A stretch of DNA of 64,000 bases from Neelides folsomi (lineage: Eukaryota > Arthropoda > Collembola > Neelipleona > Neelidae), in assembly GCA_034687125.1 (NCBI GenBank), contig JAQGBZ010000037.1, positions 186,001-250,000 of the forward strand, in the 5' to 3' direction. Position numbers and translations under genes: made by a program. Within the stretch, counting starts at the first letter, position 1. Every line of letters starts with the position of its first letter. Positions 50,901 through 62,700 of this stretch are shown here, piece by piece. A model generated the notes under the pieces. That model searched no databases. It worked only from the letters and a program-made list of their open reading frames with translations, and had not been told where the DNA came from.

Positions 50901-53900
50901 ATTATGAGGGTTTCCTTCTCACCGGTCTCGTCGGCCAGGGAGAGAGCGTGCAAAAATTTATATTTTACCATTCTGGATGTTTTATGTTTAAAAAATTTAA
51001 GAATTACCACGGAGGGCGGGGAGCTCCAAGTTTTCCATCCTGGAGAGCGTGACCATCAGTGCGAACTCATCGTCATGGACGTTGAGGCGGAAGAGCGACC
51101 GGCCGCGGATGACTTGGAGGTTTGGAAGAACGATCCGCAACACGTCGACGTGAGAAATGAGAACGTAGCCTGTCACTTCTCGGATGTGGTTCAAAAATGA
51201 GAGGTCGAGGTCTTTGTCTTGAATCCATGTCAATTCCAAGTTGCCCTCCACATAAGTGCAATTCATGTATCTATCCTTCAAGTTCCGGTAATGATGGCTA
51301 CGATTCGACGGCACAGACATCCGCCCATTCGTCCCAAGACATACTGTTCAAAAAATTATCACAATTAGCAACGTGTTGGTATTATGAATTATGAATTACA
51401 AAATGATGATCCAAAGGAAAGCGTTTAAATGCTAATACAAAAATCCCAAGCTGTTTTTCTAATAACCTCGCGCGAGAGGTGAAGAAGGCGAAAGCTCTCT
51501 TATAAAATATAAAAGTTATAAAACTATAAAATGCAATGAGGTAATATGAAAAAATGATGAATCGCAATGTTTAAACCCCTTCTCGCTCCCTTCATTTATT
51601 TTTTCCATTCATCTTTTATTTATGCTCGGTGTGTATGTAATTGTACTCTAATTGTGTGTCAGGTGTCAGACTTCGTTCATGCCAGTTCATTAAGATCTCA
51701 ACAGCCTAGAGTAATCCATCATCATCACCATAGCCCATACGGAACGACAAGGAATCCAAATAGACGATACATTAAATAGATACGACCATTGAAATATAAA
51801 AAAGATGGTGGGTTTTATAGGGACACTCTCCGTCTCATCTCAGAGGGTTCGAAATCCAAAGGATTGTGTGATGAGAGAATTAAATTCCTCTTCCCTTTGG
51901 ATCTTCATCCATCATGAGACAATTATTGTTCCACGATCTGTTCCTCTTCCAGTCAAGTGTGAGAATGGAGAGTTAGTGGTTACATTACTGCATTTTAACT
52001 CTGTGGTCAATATTCATAGTTGGAGAAGTGAAACGGAGAATTCCTCTTCTCTGGTCGTAAAAGGAGAGATAATCATTACCTGCCCTCAATCCCTTTATTG
52101 CACGAATGAGAAAAGGCGGGTTGGGGGAGCGAAGACGAAATAAACAATTTTACGACACACTCGAATGGGAGAGAGTGAGGAACTAATAAATAAGGTGAGA
52201 TGATGGGAGAAATAGATAGATACTTTTAATATGAGGAAATATCACTGGCGCCTTTTGTTCACATAATGCCTTTATCCCAACTTGAGATTCTTAACTTGAG
52301 ATTCTCTGATTGAAAAGATCCACATCCAGATGGGCATAATTTAATAAGGTGTATAATTTTGAGTCGTTTTTAAAATTTAGACTTGTCTTTAATCCTTTTC
52401 TCATACATGGGCTTCATAAAGAGGGCTTTTAAGTGGAGATGAGAAGGAATTCTTCATGAGCTCTTGATGATGGTTCTCTCGCGAAAGATGTACGAGAGAC
52501 GAGTTACGTCCCTGAATCCATTATTATATGAGAAAGAGGTGTAATGAGAAATGCGAGTTTACGACGGCCAGTGTGGTGGTGGAGAGTTTTTATGGAGGGA
52601 CAAGGAAAGGGTTGGAGCCGTAAAGGGCCCACTGAGAATCATAAGAGTTAATTAATGACATGCTCATCAAAGGGAGTTTTAGTTATGGGATTCTCCCTCT
52701 TCGCTTTTTCTATTGAGAGCCGACGGTTTGTGATGGCGGTGCGGTTCGTCGCCGAAGACGGTCTCTTCACATCTATTGTAATTGTGAGGAGCTCCAGAGG
52801 TATTTGTCCTCCAGCTCCAAACACTTTTATACCTTGTCTTTAAACACATTCCTCCACCTTTCCCCGCATCATCTCTTTTATAATCACCATTGGTTGTGGC
52901 CGCTCTTTCTTAATTACTCTTCAGGACTCATGCCGGCTCGAGAGCCTCTTTTGTCTTTGCTTCGAATAAAAGTCATGTCAACGTAAAAGGACTCCTTCAT
53001 CTTCACAGAGATGAAAATCGGACTTCTTTTTTAAGGTTTGAGTGACAGGCGGCTCTCAATCTCGTCTTCGATTGGAAAACGCCTTGCCGCGAGGAATGAA
53101 ACCATCGCCTTCTCCATCGCCAATTCAACCCGATTCGATATAATGGGATTGAGTTGAAGACTCATTCCTTCCTTTCTTAACTTTATTCCTCATTCCATTG
53201 GACGTTCACTGCGGAGATTCCTTTCCTTCTATTATCCGAAACCTGTCATTTTTTACTCTCATCCCCAGCATTCCATGGCCAAAAACCAAGTACTTCCATG
53301 TCAGGCGGAATTTTATTCCCCACAAACTTCCCTCGAACATCCACAGACACGGAGGGGGATGGAAAACGACGTGGTTCGTAAAATAAATAAAATGTTCAAA
53401 ATCAATCCAAGGAATCCAAAATCACACAATTCATTATGTGTGTTATCTCTTGTTGGAATATTATCTCCATTACTCAATATAAATGTCCATTGGCCAAATT
53501 TAAAGGTGAGAGAAGAGGCGAAGTGGAACTTGTTATATACTTCTATATACACTCATAAGAGTGGGAGGGAGAGAAGGAGAGTTAAAATTAGCCTACATAC
53601 CTTCACTTGTAAAGATTCCCTTTCAATTACATTTCTTAGAGATTTATGACTACAGGTTTCATATACTTGTGCACTGAGAGAAACCTATAAGATTATTATT
53701 ATAACTCCACTCGATCCTTAGCCATGAATTTTACCGCCTCGACCGTGTTATTTTTCCATAAACTTCCCAAAGGTATGTGTGTGTAATGGTTCGGACTCGC
53801 AGTGTGGGATTTTTTCATGCTCAATTAAAAATTTCATCTTTGAAAAAGGAAGAGAATGAATTGCAAACGAAGGAAGATTCGCCTTTGGGTGTTTCCAAAG

Positions 53901-56900
53901 GCCCCCTCTTCTTCCCCTCAAATCTCTGCAAAGAAGATCCAAACTGCAGAGCAACAATGAAGAACTTCCCCCCCTCGCTGAGAGGGAAAGGGTTACAACC
54001 AAGTCACGATTCCACACCGATTCTCTCGCATACATATTTCCATCATCCCCATAAAGCAATAAGGAACAGATGCTAATAATTTTGAGACTCGTTGTCGAGT
54101 CCAAGGATGCGAGCTGAAGGTTCGCCAAAGAAAGGTGAAGACGAGATGTGAAAAAGGAAGAGGACTTTAATTTGGACCACCCAAAGCCCATCCCTTCTCT
54201 GAGTTCTCCCAAAGAAACTGCACAAGAAACTAGAAAGAAGAGATGAGTTGATCTCATTCAGCTTCTCCCTACGTTCAGACTCATCATTAAAGTTGAGTGT
54301 GTCATTACATTAGATTGCCTTCATTCTCAAATGGCCCGACCTGCTCCTTCGCATTTCCCTTTCCCACGATTCGAATGAGCGAAGGTGACGGAGTTGATGG
54401 GATGGTCCACATAGTTTAAATATTCAAATAACCATCTTTTAAATCTGATTCAGTAGACCTGAAAGCCGATAATGAGAACATGACATGAGAACCTGGCTAA
54501 CTACATCTTTTCCAATTGATGCCTGTGATAGAGAGCCGTCAGCTTCACTTGACTCATATCCCATTCATGGGATGCGAGCGGTGTGTGAGTTGTAGGAGCA
54601 AGACACGAGAAGGTCGTAAAGTAACTCTCGACTGACACGGGAGTTGAGTTTTACACAGGTTGCACATATGACTGATGATCCTCTTCACTCCAATAAACAT
54701 TCCTTGCTAATTCCTAGAGATTGGGGGAACGAGGATCATAAATCGGAGCGGTGGTCGTTAAACTCCTCCGGATTCCATTCAACTCGGTCCCCTTGGGGAA
54801 TATCCCAACCCAGAGTCACGAAGGAAGAGAAAAAGAGGAAGTGACAAACTTCCTCGCCTTTTATCTCCCCATCCTCGTACTATATGTTTGTGATATGATC
54901 CGACCTTTCAAAGCCCTTCAACACCATTAAAACTCCAAATGCTTAATTTTATAAACAAACCATATATTACTCTACAATTTCCCCTCAAATTTGCATAAAT
55001 TCAAAACAAAGTTGTGTCGAGAAGTAGTAATCATTATTTTCTCGATGAGCTCGTAACGACGAGAGAAGGTGATGATGCGATGTATAAAAAGAAGGTGGTT
55101 CCTTCCACAAGGTTGAACGAAGCTAAGGAGTCAATTTGAAAAATAAGCACCTGTGATCCATCAACTTGCAAAGTTCTCAGAGAGCTTCTTTCACTTCTTC
55201 TTACTTGCTCACAAACTCTCCATATTTTTGTGCATACTATAAAATTTCTTAAATTATTAACGAGTACATAAAATGTAAATGCCTTTATGCAGCCTTATGG
55301 TCCTCTCTAATGCATTTACAATGTGTGGCCATAGAGGAGTAGATGGATTTTATATTGCCATTCTTATTTGCAAATAGTAAGTAGGAAGATGGGCCTCAAG
55401 TTGGATAGTAAATCATTGGCTCGCGTATGATCATGACACAAAATCACGAATCGATACATGGTGAGAAAGGTATAATCGAGTAAGGCAGCAAAGTTGAATC
55501 TCCTCCTCCTCCCAGGCCTTTTATTATTATTAAGAGGAACGAGGAGGACGGCGCTTCATCTCAATCACTTCTGGAGAATAACTCCTCAGGCACGCTGGAA
55601 GACTTGCCTTTATGACCATTTAATTTACCTACCACAGGCAGACCCTACACAGAATGGCACATTTGGGGAATGTCTGGATATAACTCAGAAGAATCGGACA
55701 TTCCCCATTGTTCCCACAAACTCTCCTCCCCATCTATGTAAAAGAACTTCTTTCCACTTTGCTCAATGTGTCGGGGACGAATTTTATTACGTTCTTATTA
55801 TGCTCGAGGAACTTGTTTCTATTACTTAGGTATATATTTATTTTACAAGACCTTCCCATATACCCAGAGTTAGTCTTGTTGACTCGAGATGAACGAGAGC
55901 TCATATCGTGCAAATGGTCAATAATTTAATTAAACGACCAGCCAACTTCCTCGATCCCTCCAACCCAACCTTATGAACCTAATAAGTAATTCTGATAAGT
56001 GCTTTTAATTCATCTCTGAGTCCTATCTTAATGAAGAGAAGAGAACAAATGAGCGGAGATTGCAAGGCTTGTAAAGGTTTATTGGGTGGCGTGGGGCAAT
56101 ATTAATTACTTTCACGAATTATGGCTCCGGCCTCTTATTAACCATTCCCATTAAGTAAACTCATCTTCAACCCTTCAAACTCTCATTAACTCGAAGGTGG
56201 AGGCGGCTCTAGTAAACTAGTAAAATTGATCTGTCTTTTTATATGCATTGTGCCATACTTCCCTCCTACATGAAAAATACGTGTAGTGATGTACTTTGTT
56301 TTGTATGTGAGTGTAATAGAGATGGGATCCTCCTCCGCGTTCATCTTTAACAACTAGAAGGTTTAATGAGAGTTTGTGTTCTCTTCGGACCTCGCGTGGG
56401 CAATCCGCTCTGTCACTCACTCACATCCCTCAATCAATTACCTTTTCAATAAACTTCTCGGCCGCTTCTCCATCAAATCACTCCTTCTCATTCTCCCTCG
56501 TTTATCTGCACAGCGGAGAGTTCCTTCACGTAGTACTCTACTTAAAAGTGGGAGACCCAAGATCTGGATTCCATTTTAAAGTCTCCAGCTGTTATTTTAA
56601 TACTGGGAGACAACAGGCAGATCATGTATTTACATAGGAAAAGGATGAGATGCTCATGTTAGGCTCAATGTAGTTATATGATAAGTACGCGGATGTGCAT
56701 GTGTGGTTCATTGAGTTTAAAAGTACCTATGTAAATACAAATAGAAAATAGATCCGATATGAAGCTATGAGATCTCATCATTGGAGCGAAGCATAATCGA
56801 ATAGGTAGATGATGAGTTTAATGAGTATACGGCTCCTACAGATTCGGTATTTCAATTCTCGTTTCGCTATGGAAAAATCATCCTTAATTTCTTTTCAAGT

Positions 56901-59771
56901 TTAACTTCACCCTCAATTAAACTCCCGCCTTCGTGAGGATTTAAAGCACCTCCTGTCTATTTCTCTTTGGGAAAAGGAGAAGCAGATGTGAGAGAATGAG
57001 AGCAATTCTCCTCCTCCCAATTAACTCCAATCTCTTCTTTAGTAAAGAAAGGAGCGGAGGAATGTACGCATTTGTATTTATATGATGTTCCGTTTTACGA
57101 GGACTTGAGGGGGAGATTAAAAGCAGATTTGCATTTATTCCCTCTGATTTGTATGCGTGAGGGTTAGGAGAGGGAAGAAGGGGAGTGACGTCGTTCAATT
57201 ATAACTATGAGACAATTAAATGATAATTCCCTGGGAATCCACCCAATTCATTCATTCTGTTCCATTCATTCATCGTGGGTTTCTGTTCATTCATGAGGGG
57301 ACTTCCTCTCTTTACCAGACCTATCACTTCTTCCTTCTTATCTCCAAAGCCAATCTACGAGAAAATCTGCAACTCGTTTCCAATTCTTAAGTCAGATTTT
57401 ATGGGCCAAGCTGAAGTGTCTGAAGGAAGGGAGTCTGGAAGGAGATTTATATTTAGTGCCTACCTTAAGACTTCATTACTTGGCCAATTAATGAAGTTTA
57501 TCAATCCGGTGGGAAGTTCATTCATTAGTCCTGCATTTAGTTTACTTTTCCCATTTGGTCCTTTTACGTTTCCATTAAAATAGGCGGCAGCTCTGAGGAG
57601 CCGTGAGGGCGTGGAGAGCTAACAAGTGGGAAAGAGAATGAACGCAGTTGTGTATTTCCATCTGTTCTCGTCTGTGGGAAAATCCGGTTGAGGTGGATCT
57701 CCCTGCCTGCGAAACACTTGTTCCAGCAGAGACGAGGAAGTTGGTCGTTTGGCTCAAAGAGATGAGGAACCTCACGGACCTTCCACTTCCTCTTTCCCCA
57801 TACAATTCCACAATTCATAAATGGAGTAAGGAATTTGAGAAGCTGCTCCCTTATTACTCACACACCCTGGTTCCTCGTCTTCTGTCCACCTGCTTTAGAG
57901 AACTCGAGGAGTTCCTGAACAAATGAATAAGGATATTTTCCCTAATCCCTTTATCTCTCCTTCTTCATACACATATGAGAAAAATGCAAATAAGAGGAAA
58001 AGGCGAGAGAATCTTATTAGCCGTTGGCCAGCGACACTTCAGAAGCATTTGTAATAAATCTTCTTCATTCTTGGCCCTTCTCCCTGTCTCAAGACCAAGA
58101 TGGAGAGATTGGGGATTTGGAATGAGAGAATGAGACTCATAGCTCTTTTTAATCTATGAGACTTATTCTCCAACTCAATTTGCCACTTGAAAGAGGGAGA
58201 GACAAAACCACCTGAATTTAATGAGAGTAAGCAAATTTACATTCGGTTTGTCGAATCGCCATACATTATGTGGCTGGTGAACCGAAGAGGTATTTCAGCT
58301 CTAATGAATTTCAAGAAGACCGTTGCGGTCAAACAAACCTTTTATGCCGTTTTCAATACCTAACATGTTCTAATGAAAAGAAGGGGGGAAAACAACAGCT
58401 GGAAATGTCAAAATAAGATTCGAAATGGATATTAAACTTTTCTCCACTTTATTTCTACAAACATCCGAAGTTCGTACATTAACAAAGGAACATTCACCAA
58501 CCAACATCTGACGATGAGGCCTAGTTTGGGGAAATGAATAAAACTACACGTTTGGACTATCATTAACATTATTCACGCATGTAATCGTATTTATAGGAGT
58601 GCATTATAGGATACTTAAAGACCTAAACCTTCTTCAATTGTGTACTTAAGGAAATCTGAGGCTATTATTTAACCAACACCAGAGCTCTAAGTATCTGCAT
58701 TTTGAATTAAAGGAGTGAACCGTACACCGTCACTGTTAAGATCCACCTCTTGAGTCTTGAGGGATGGAAGAACGGAAACGGTGGGGATTTGGTTCTTTAA
58801 GAATTTCCGGTCGACCTTCTTAGAATTCATTTATGAATTGAAGGGTAGCAAAAATATGGCAAAAGTCACTTGGAAGACTTCAAACCCTGGAACCAGTTCC
58901 TTCCCCATTCATTCTCCTTTCAAGTGGGGGTTCTTAAAAATAGACTTCCGCTTATTATGACGAGTATGATCCATGATTTACCAAAACTACTCGTTAAGTG
59001 ACAGGGAGGGATGGGAATTACATTAAACATTCTTAGGCAAAATAAAATTCAAATATGAGATGAAGGGTTCGGAAGAAGTGGCTTAGCTGTCTTAGTCCGG
59101 ATTTACACAACTTGTGGGAGGGAGGAACAAATAGAATATAGAAATGAAATCGGATCTCTCATATCCTCTCCTTTTGAATCCGGTTCACGGGTTTCACACA
59201 ACTCCCATGTGGTTGTAAACATTGAACAGAAGAAGGATCTTCCCCTAATAAATATTTCTCAATGAGCTTTCATACCCTTTACTAAATACCATACGACTAC
59301 TTGTATACTTGTATAGTATCTGTATGCATGGAATATAGAGATATATTCTTCCTTACTCTTTCTTACGCCTTCATTTTACTCCTTTCATTCATTCTCGTAT
59401 TTTTACGCATTTTAAATACAAATGCATGGTTTATGATGAAAAATGCAAATGAATCTCCGTCAGTAATTCCTTCATATATGAGCTGAAAATATGAGAAATA
59501 TGAAGCGGAAAGCAACTGGAGCAATATCAATATTATGAACTGAACTGAAGCAAATGAGGAAGCAAGGAAGTTATGAAGCAGAGTTAAAGCAGTTGTGTGG
59601 CAATGAAGCCAACTTACTTTTTCCTCTAAAGTCATCAAAGGCAGACTTTGACTGATTGGCAATGGCTTGTGAGAAAAATGACGACCGTCGCGTCGTCACC
59701 GTCGATCCAGAACGTGTGGATAAGTTGAGGAGAATAAGCACCGGAATCACAGTTCCTAAAAACTTCACCAT
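44919..59771 (-). CDS. Egfr: Epidermal growth factor receptor (receptor tyrosine kinase), complete
   Basis: A plasma-membrane receptor for EGF-like ligands, feeding Ras/MAPK. Exons: 59771-59618, 51343-51008, 50462-50137, 50004-49801, 49724-49414, 48967-48605, 48279-48003, 47893-47732, 47642-47466, 47385-47255, 47165-46600, 46490-46260, 46168-45431, 45301-44919. All phases match; 4359 nt, 1452 aa, like insect Egfr. Order: signal peptide (1-23), L1 domain, furin-like Cys-rich II, L2, extended Cys-rich IV/V as in arthropods, TM (about 822-845), kinase and tail. Kinase landmarks: GCGAFG loop (897-902), K924, gatekeeper Thr in [16 protein letters not shown] (D1016), DFG (D1034). The tail has docking tyrosines in DNPEYQ (Y1346), DDDYLVP and HEYYNE (1427/1428), and ends NETTV. 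Intron 47731-47643 is GC-AG. The first exon is joined by phase and by the [15 protein letters not shown] match to fly Egfr. Confidence 0.96.
47643..47731 (-). other. GC-AG intron in EGFR
   Basis: This 89-bp intron starts CAG/GCAAGT and ends GAGCAG. The flanking exons read HMQ / VCQECMHYK in phase 0, matching the conserved Cys-rich spacing, so no GT alternative is needed. All other EGFR introns here use GT. Confidence 0.85.
47931..47990. repeat. Degenerate GGATTTG/GAAAATG short tandem repeat in an EGFR intron
   Basis: Several imperfect copies of a 6-12 bp unit (GGATTTGGAAAT, GGATTTGAAAAT and similar) run through the short intron between the exons ending at 48003 and starting at 47893. It is a simple low-complexity repeat. 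In one minus frame it reads as repeated Asn-Pro-Phe-Ser-like residues, which is not meaningful coding. Confidence 0.6.
51344..59617 (-). other. Large first coding intron of EGFR
   Basis: An 8.3-kb intron with a GTAAGT donor at 59616-59617 and an acceptor (TTGAACAG) at 51344-51346. It is not uniformly AT-rich like the introns further downstream in the gene. Long blocks are balanced and strand-skewed, with many short open frames on both strands (for example 53748-54257 minus and 57648-57926 plus) that match no family I know. This fits a regulatory intron, as in other arthropod Egfr loci with alternative first exons, but I saw no second leader exon. No transposon recognised. Confidence 0.6.
57648..57926 (+). 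other. Unsupported open frame inside the EGFR intron
   Basis: A 92-codon frame, whose last 75 residues have a plausible protein-like mix (charged, amphipathic, ending [15 protein letters not shown]). It is on the strand opposite EGFR, has no recognisable domain, and is overlapped by open frames on the other strand. It may be a small nested gene or simply chance in GC-balanced DNA. Confidence 0.1.
59618..59771 (-). CDS. EGFR signal-peptide exon
   Basis: The coding part of the exon encodes 51 residues plus one base. [20 protein letters not shown] is a typical signal peptide, followed by a Ser/Thr-rich stretch and FDDFRGK. It ends at a consensus AAAA/GTAAGT donor in phase 1. The extra A plus the first bases of the exon at 51343 form an Ile codon, giving K-I-C-L-G-T, the conserved start of the first L domain. 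No earlier ATG occurs in this frame back to about 59801. Confidence 0.88.
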
Positions 59772-62700
59772 TTTGACTCTTTTATGCCCTTTCACCCACA
59801 AATGTCAGGTTCCTTGTAGGCATATTTCTCCGCTCCTCTTCGAGAGCCAATCGCGGCAAATGATGATAGCGAAACCTCAGTTGGTCCAACGTAATTAATT
59901 ATTCAATCTTGGCGATGAGGCTGACTTCGTTCAGTGCCGCGTTGTCGGGAATGCTGTCTTGGGAAGTGGTTCTCATCATGTCAACCTTCTTTTTTCCTTC
60001 ACTTTGCCGACAAAAAATGTTTGTAGACTTCAAAGGTTGAATTATGTAGAGGAAATATCATCATTGGAAACACGAGGAACCATCCTCACATTCAACAGGT
60101 GAACCACAAAAATGTCAAAATGTCCCCATGTGCTGAGGAAGACGACCACGAGGTTCCCGAATGATTATTTTATTTTGTCTCCTGTGAAGGAAGAGGGCTT
60201 ATTAAAAGGGGCTGTCAAGTCTAATGATGATTATAAGGAATTATGTTGGGAGTTCGTGGAAGGGCGAGGAGGATGGGAAGACTGGACCAAGTCCTGGAAT
60301 ACTTCTTCTTTAACATGAGGTAGTATGGTGGGGAACGAGGGGGTTCGTTATTAATCACCTGTGGGCACAGAGAAGGAATGTATTGCCCACGGCGGATTAC
60401 TTTACTTATCCAATGGTAGGCTGGGAAAGAGATGTTTTTGCATCTCTTCTTTGGCCCATCTGAGGTATCGCTGGATTCGACAACAGAGAACTCCGCGTGC
60501 TACAGACGACCTCAGTATGTAAAATATATAATATATGTTCACGAGTCTCTTGAACAGACCTTCAACCACCTGCTCTTCAATTGTGAATCTACCTGGCCCA
60601 CCACAACTTTAAAATCATCATCTCTCTAATTAAAATTGGAATAAGGAGATTCCCTATCTCCCAATGGAACTTTGGACCCGATGATGGGAGGGAAAATGAA
60701 AAAGTCCCTAAGGAATCCAACGGGGCTACCGAGAGTTACACGTACAATTTCTCTATCTCATCCCTCTGGTTCTTAAATACGATTTAAAAATAATATCTGT
60801 CTTTATGTAAATTCATCCGAACATCCTTATTACTCATACGGTTGTTATCTCACTCACAAGAACAATAGCCTGGGTTTGATGCATAAATATACTCGTAGGT
60901 TAGTTGTTTATCTAACATTTTTTTTCATTTATCGTGATGGAACGTGGTGGGAGAGTTGTCAATACAGAGAAACAATTAATAGTCAAAATTCGCACGGATA
61001 TTGCCGAAATGAGGAGAGGAGAAATCTGCAAATTTTTTTCATAAACAAGTTCAACTCATTAATGCACTATACATTCATAAATACGTAATTTTTCTATCCT
61101 TTTTTCTCATAGTGGGCCCAGAGTTAGACTATTGCTCCAGGTTAGTTTATTATGAGATTCATAAATAAGGGAGTTTAATCAAAATAAAAATCTCCTCCCC
61201 AGAGATAGGAACGCGAGGCTTCCCATTGCATAATTTATTCGATAAGTTAATAGCGGAGGGTGCTCAGCTCGCTGCTGTGATTCTCTTCACGCTCCAAGAG
61301 CACCTAAGGAGGAGAATGAGAGTGAGGACAAAAGGGGTTGAAGAAGTTTCAATGTTCTTTTTCGTCTCTCTTTTTCATCCCTTCAAGCCACCACCGTCTC
61401 ATTCGGCTTTTCATTTGAGTCCAGTGAGGAGAGAAAGAAGGGAAGAAGATCCACATGGATGCTTTTTCTACTCCTAAGGTATTTCCACCAAGGAGTTCAT
61501 CACAATGTTCCTTCATTTTCACCCTCGCAATCCCTCATGGTGTTGAATAGGAGAAATCTGTCCTTACAACCACCAACTCCCGTCCAGGGCATGAAAGGAG
61601 CAATAATGGACGAAACAGTCGAGGAGAATTTGATTCCTCCTCTTCAAGACCCTCACAATTCACAATATTCCAACCCCGTTTCCCCACATATGGAGGTCGG
61701 GTATAATAATGAGGAGAATACATATGATAGTGGAGCAAGTTGAATTTTCCTAATGATTCAATCAGAAGTTGATGCCTTCACGACTCCTTCATTAAATGGA
61801 AGTTGAGCTCGTAATTGAACTGAGTGGATTATCTATCTGTGGATGAAGGTGAAGCCGAATTGTTCAGATGAGGGAGTTGAACATTTCAATACTTTTTCCT
61901 CCCATAACTTACACCTTCCTTCTCATATCTCTGATGGGAGACTGAGAGTGGATGGGATTATAGAACAGACTCAATTTACGACTTATATATAACATCCAAA
62001 GTAATTCCATCTCATCTTTTCTTTCTTTATTCTGTGGCGTTCGGCCTTCTGTCAAGAAGTTAGAAATATTTGAGACCTCGAACTTGTAAACACACTTTTA
62101 TAAATGGGCTCTTATGAACTTAACCTCTTCGAATACAACTTTTTCACACAATCAACGCTCATTGACGTGTGTTCCAAGTTACATTGTTGAAAAAAGGTGA
62201 TGTATTCCTTCATATATCCAAATGTAATCCTATACTTTTGTGAAGAACTCAATAATGTATTTTGTATATTTCATCGCACCATTTTCTTACAAATTAAAGG
62301 TAAAGTATACTTCAGTTCTAATACTTACAAAGTACTTTTGTACTTCCAATATACCAAGTATAACTTTCATGGTTATATTCTTATCAATGCTAACTTTAAA
62401 TAATTTAAGATAGGTTTGAGCATTGAAGTAGGAATACTAGGTGAATAAATGAATAGTAAGGGTAAGAATGTCTTCACCCTATGCATGTACTCATAGGAAT
62501 TGGCAGAGACGGAGGAGAGTATCGTATGTATATGTTGAGATAGCGTTCGTATAAATCAGTCCGAGAGAGGTCTTGAGGATTTACACAAAGGCGGTGTTCT
62601 TTCTCAGCCCCTGTGCGTTCCTTCGGCCGATTGGGACAAACAGGGTGTAATTGTTGTGAAGAAAAGGTGAACATTTGAACAAGGCCCCCGAACACCCTCA

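Noticed and set aside
53748-54257. 169-codon minus-strand open frame in the EGFR intron
   Set aside because: It is low-complexity (Ser/Leu/Arg-rich), has an overlapping open frame on the + strand, no recognisable domain, and no link to EGFR exons.
61459-61743. 94-codon + strand frame upstream of EGFR
   Set aside because: No domain, no partner exons; the same balanced-composition DNA gives many such frames.
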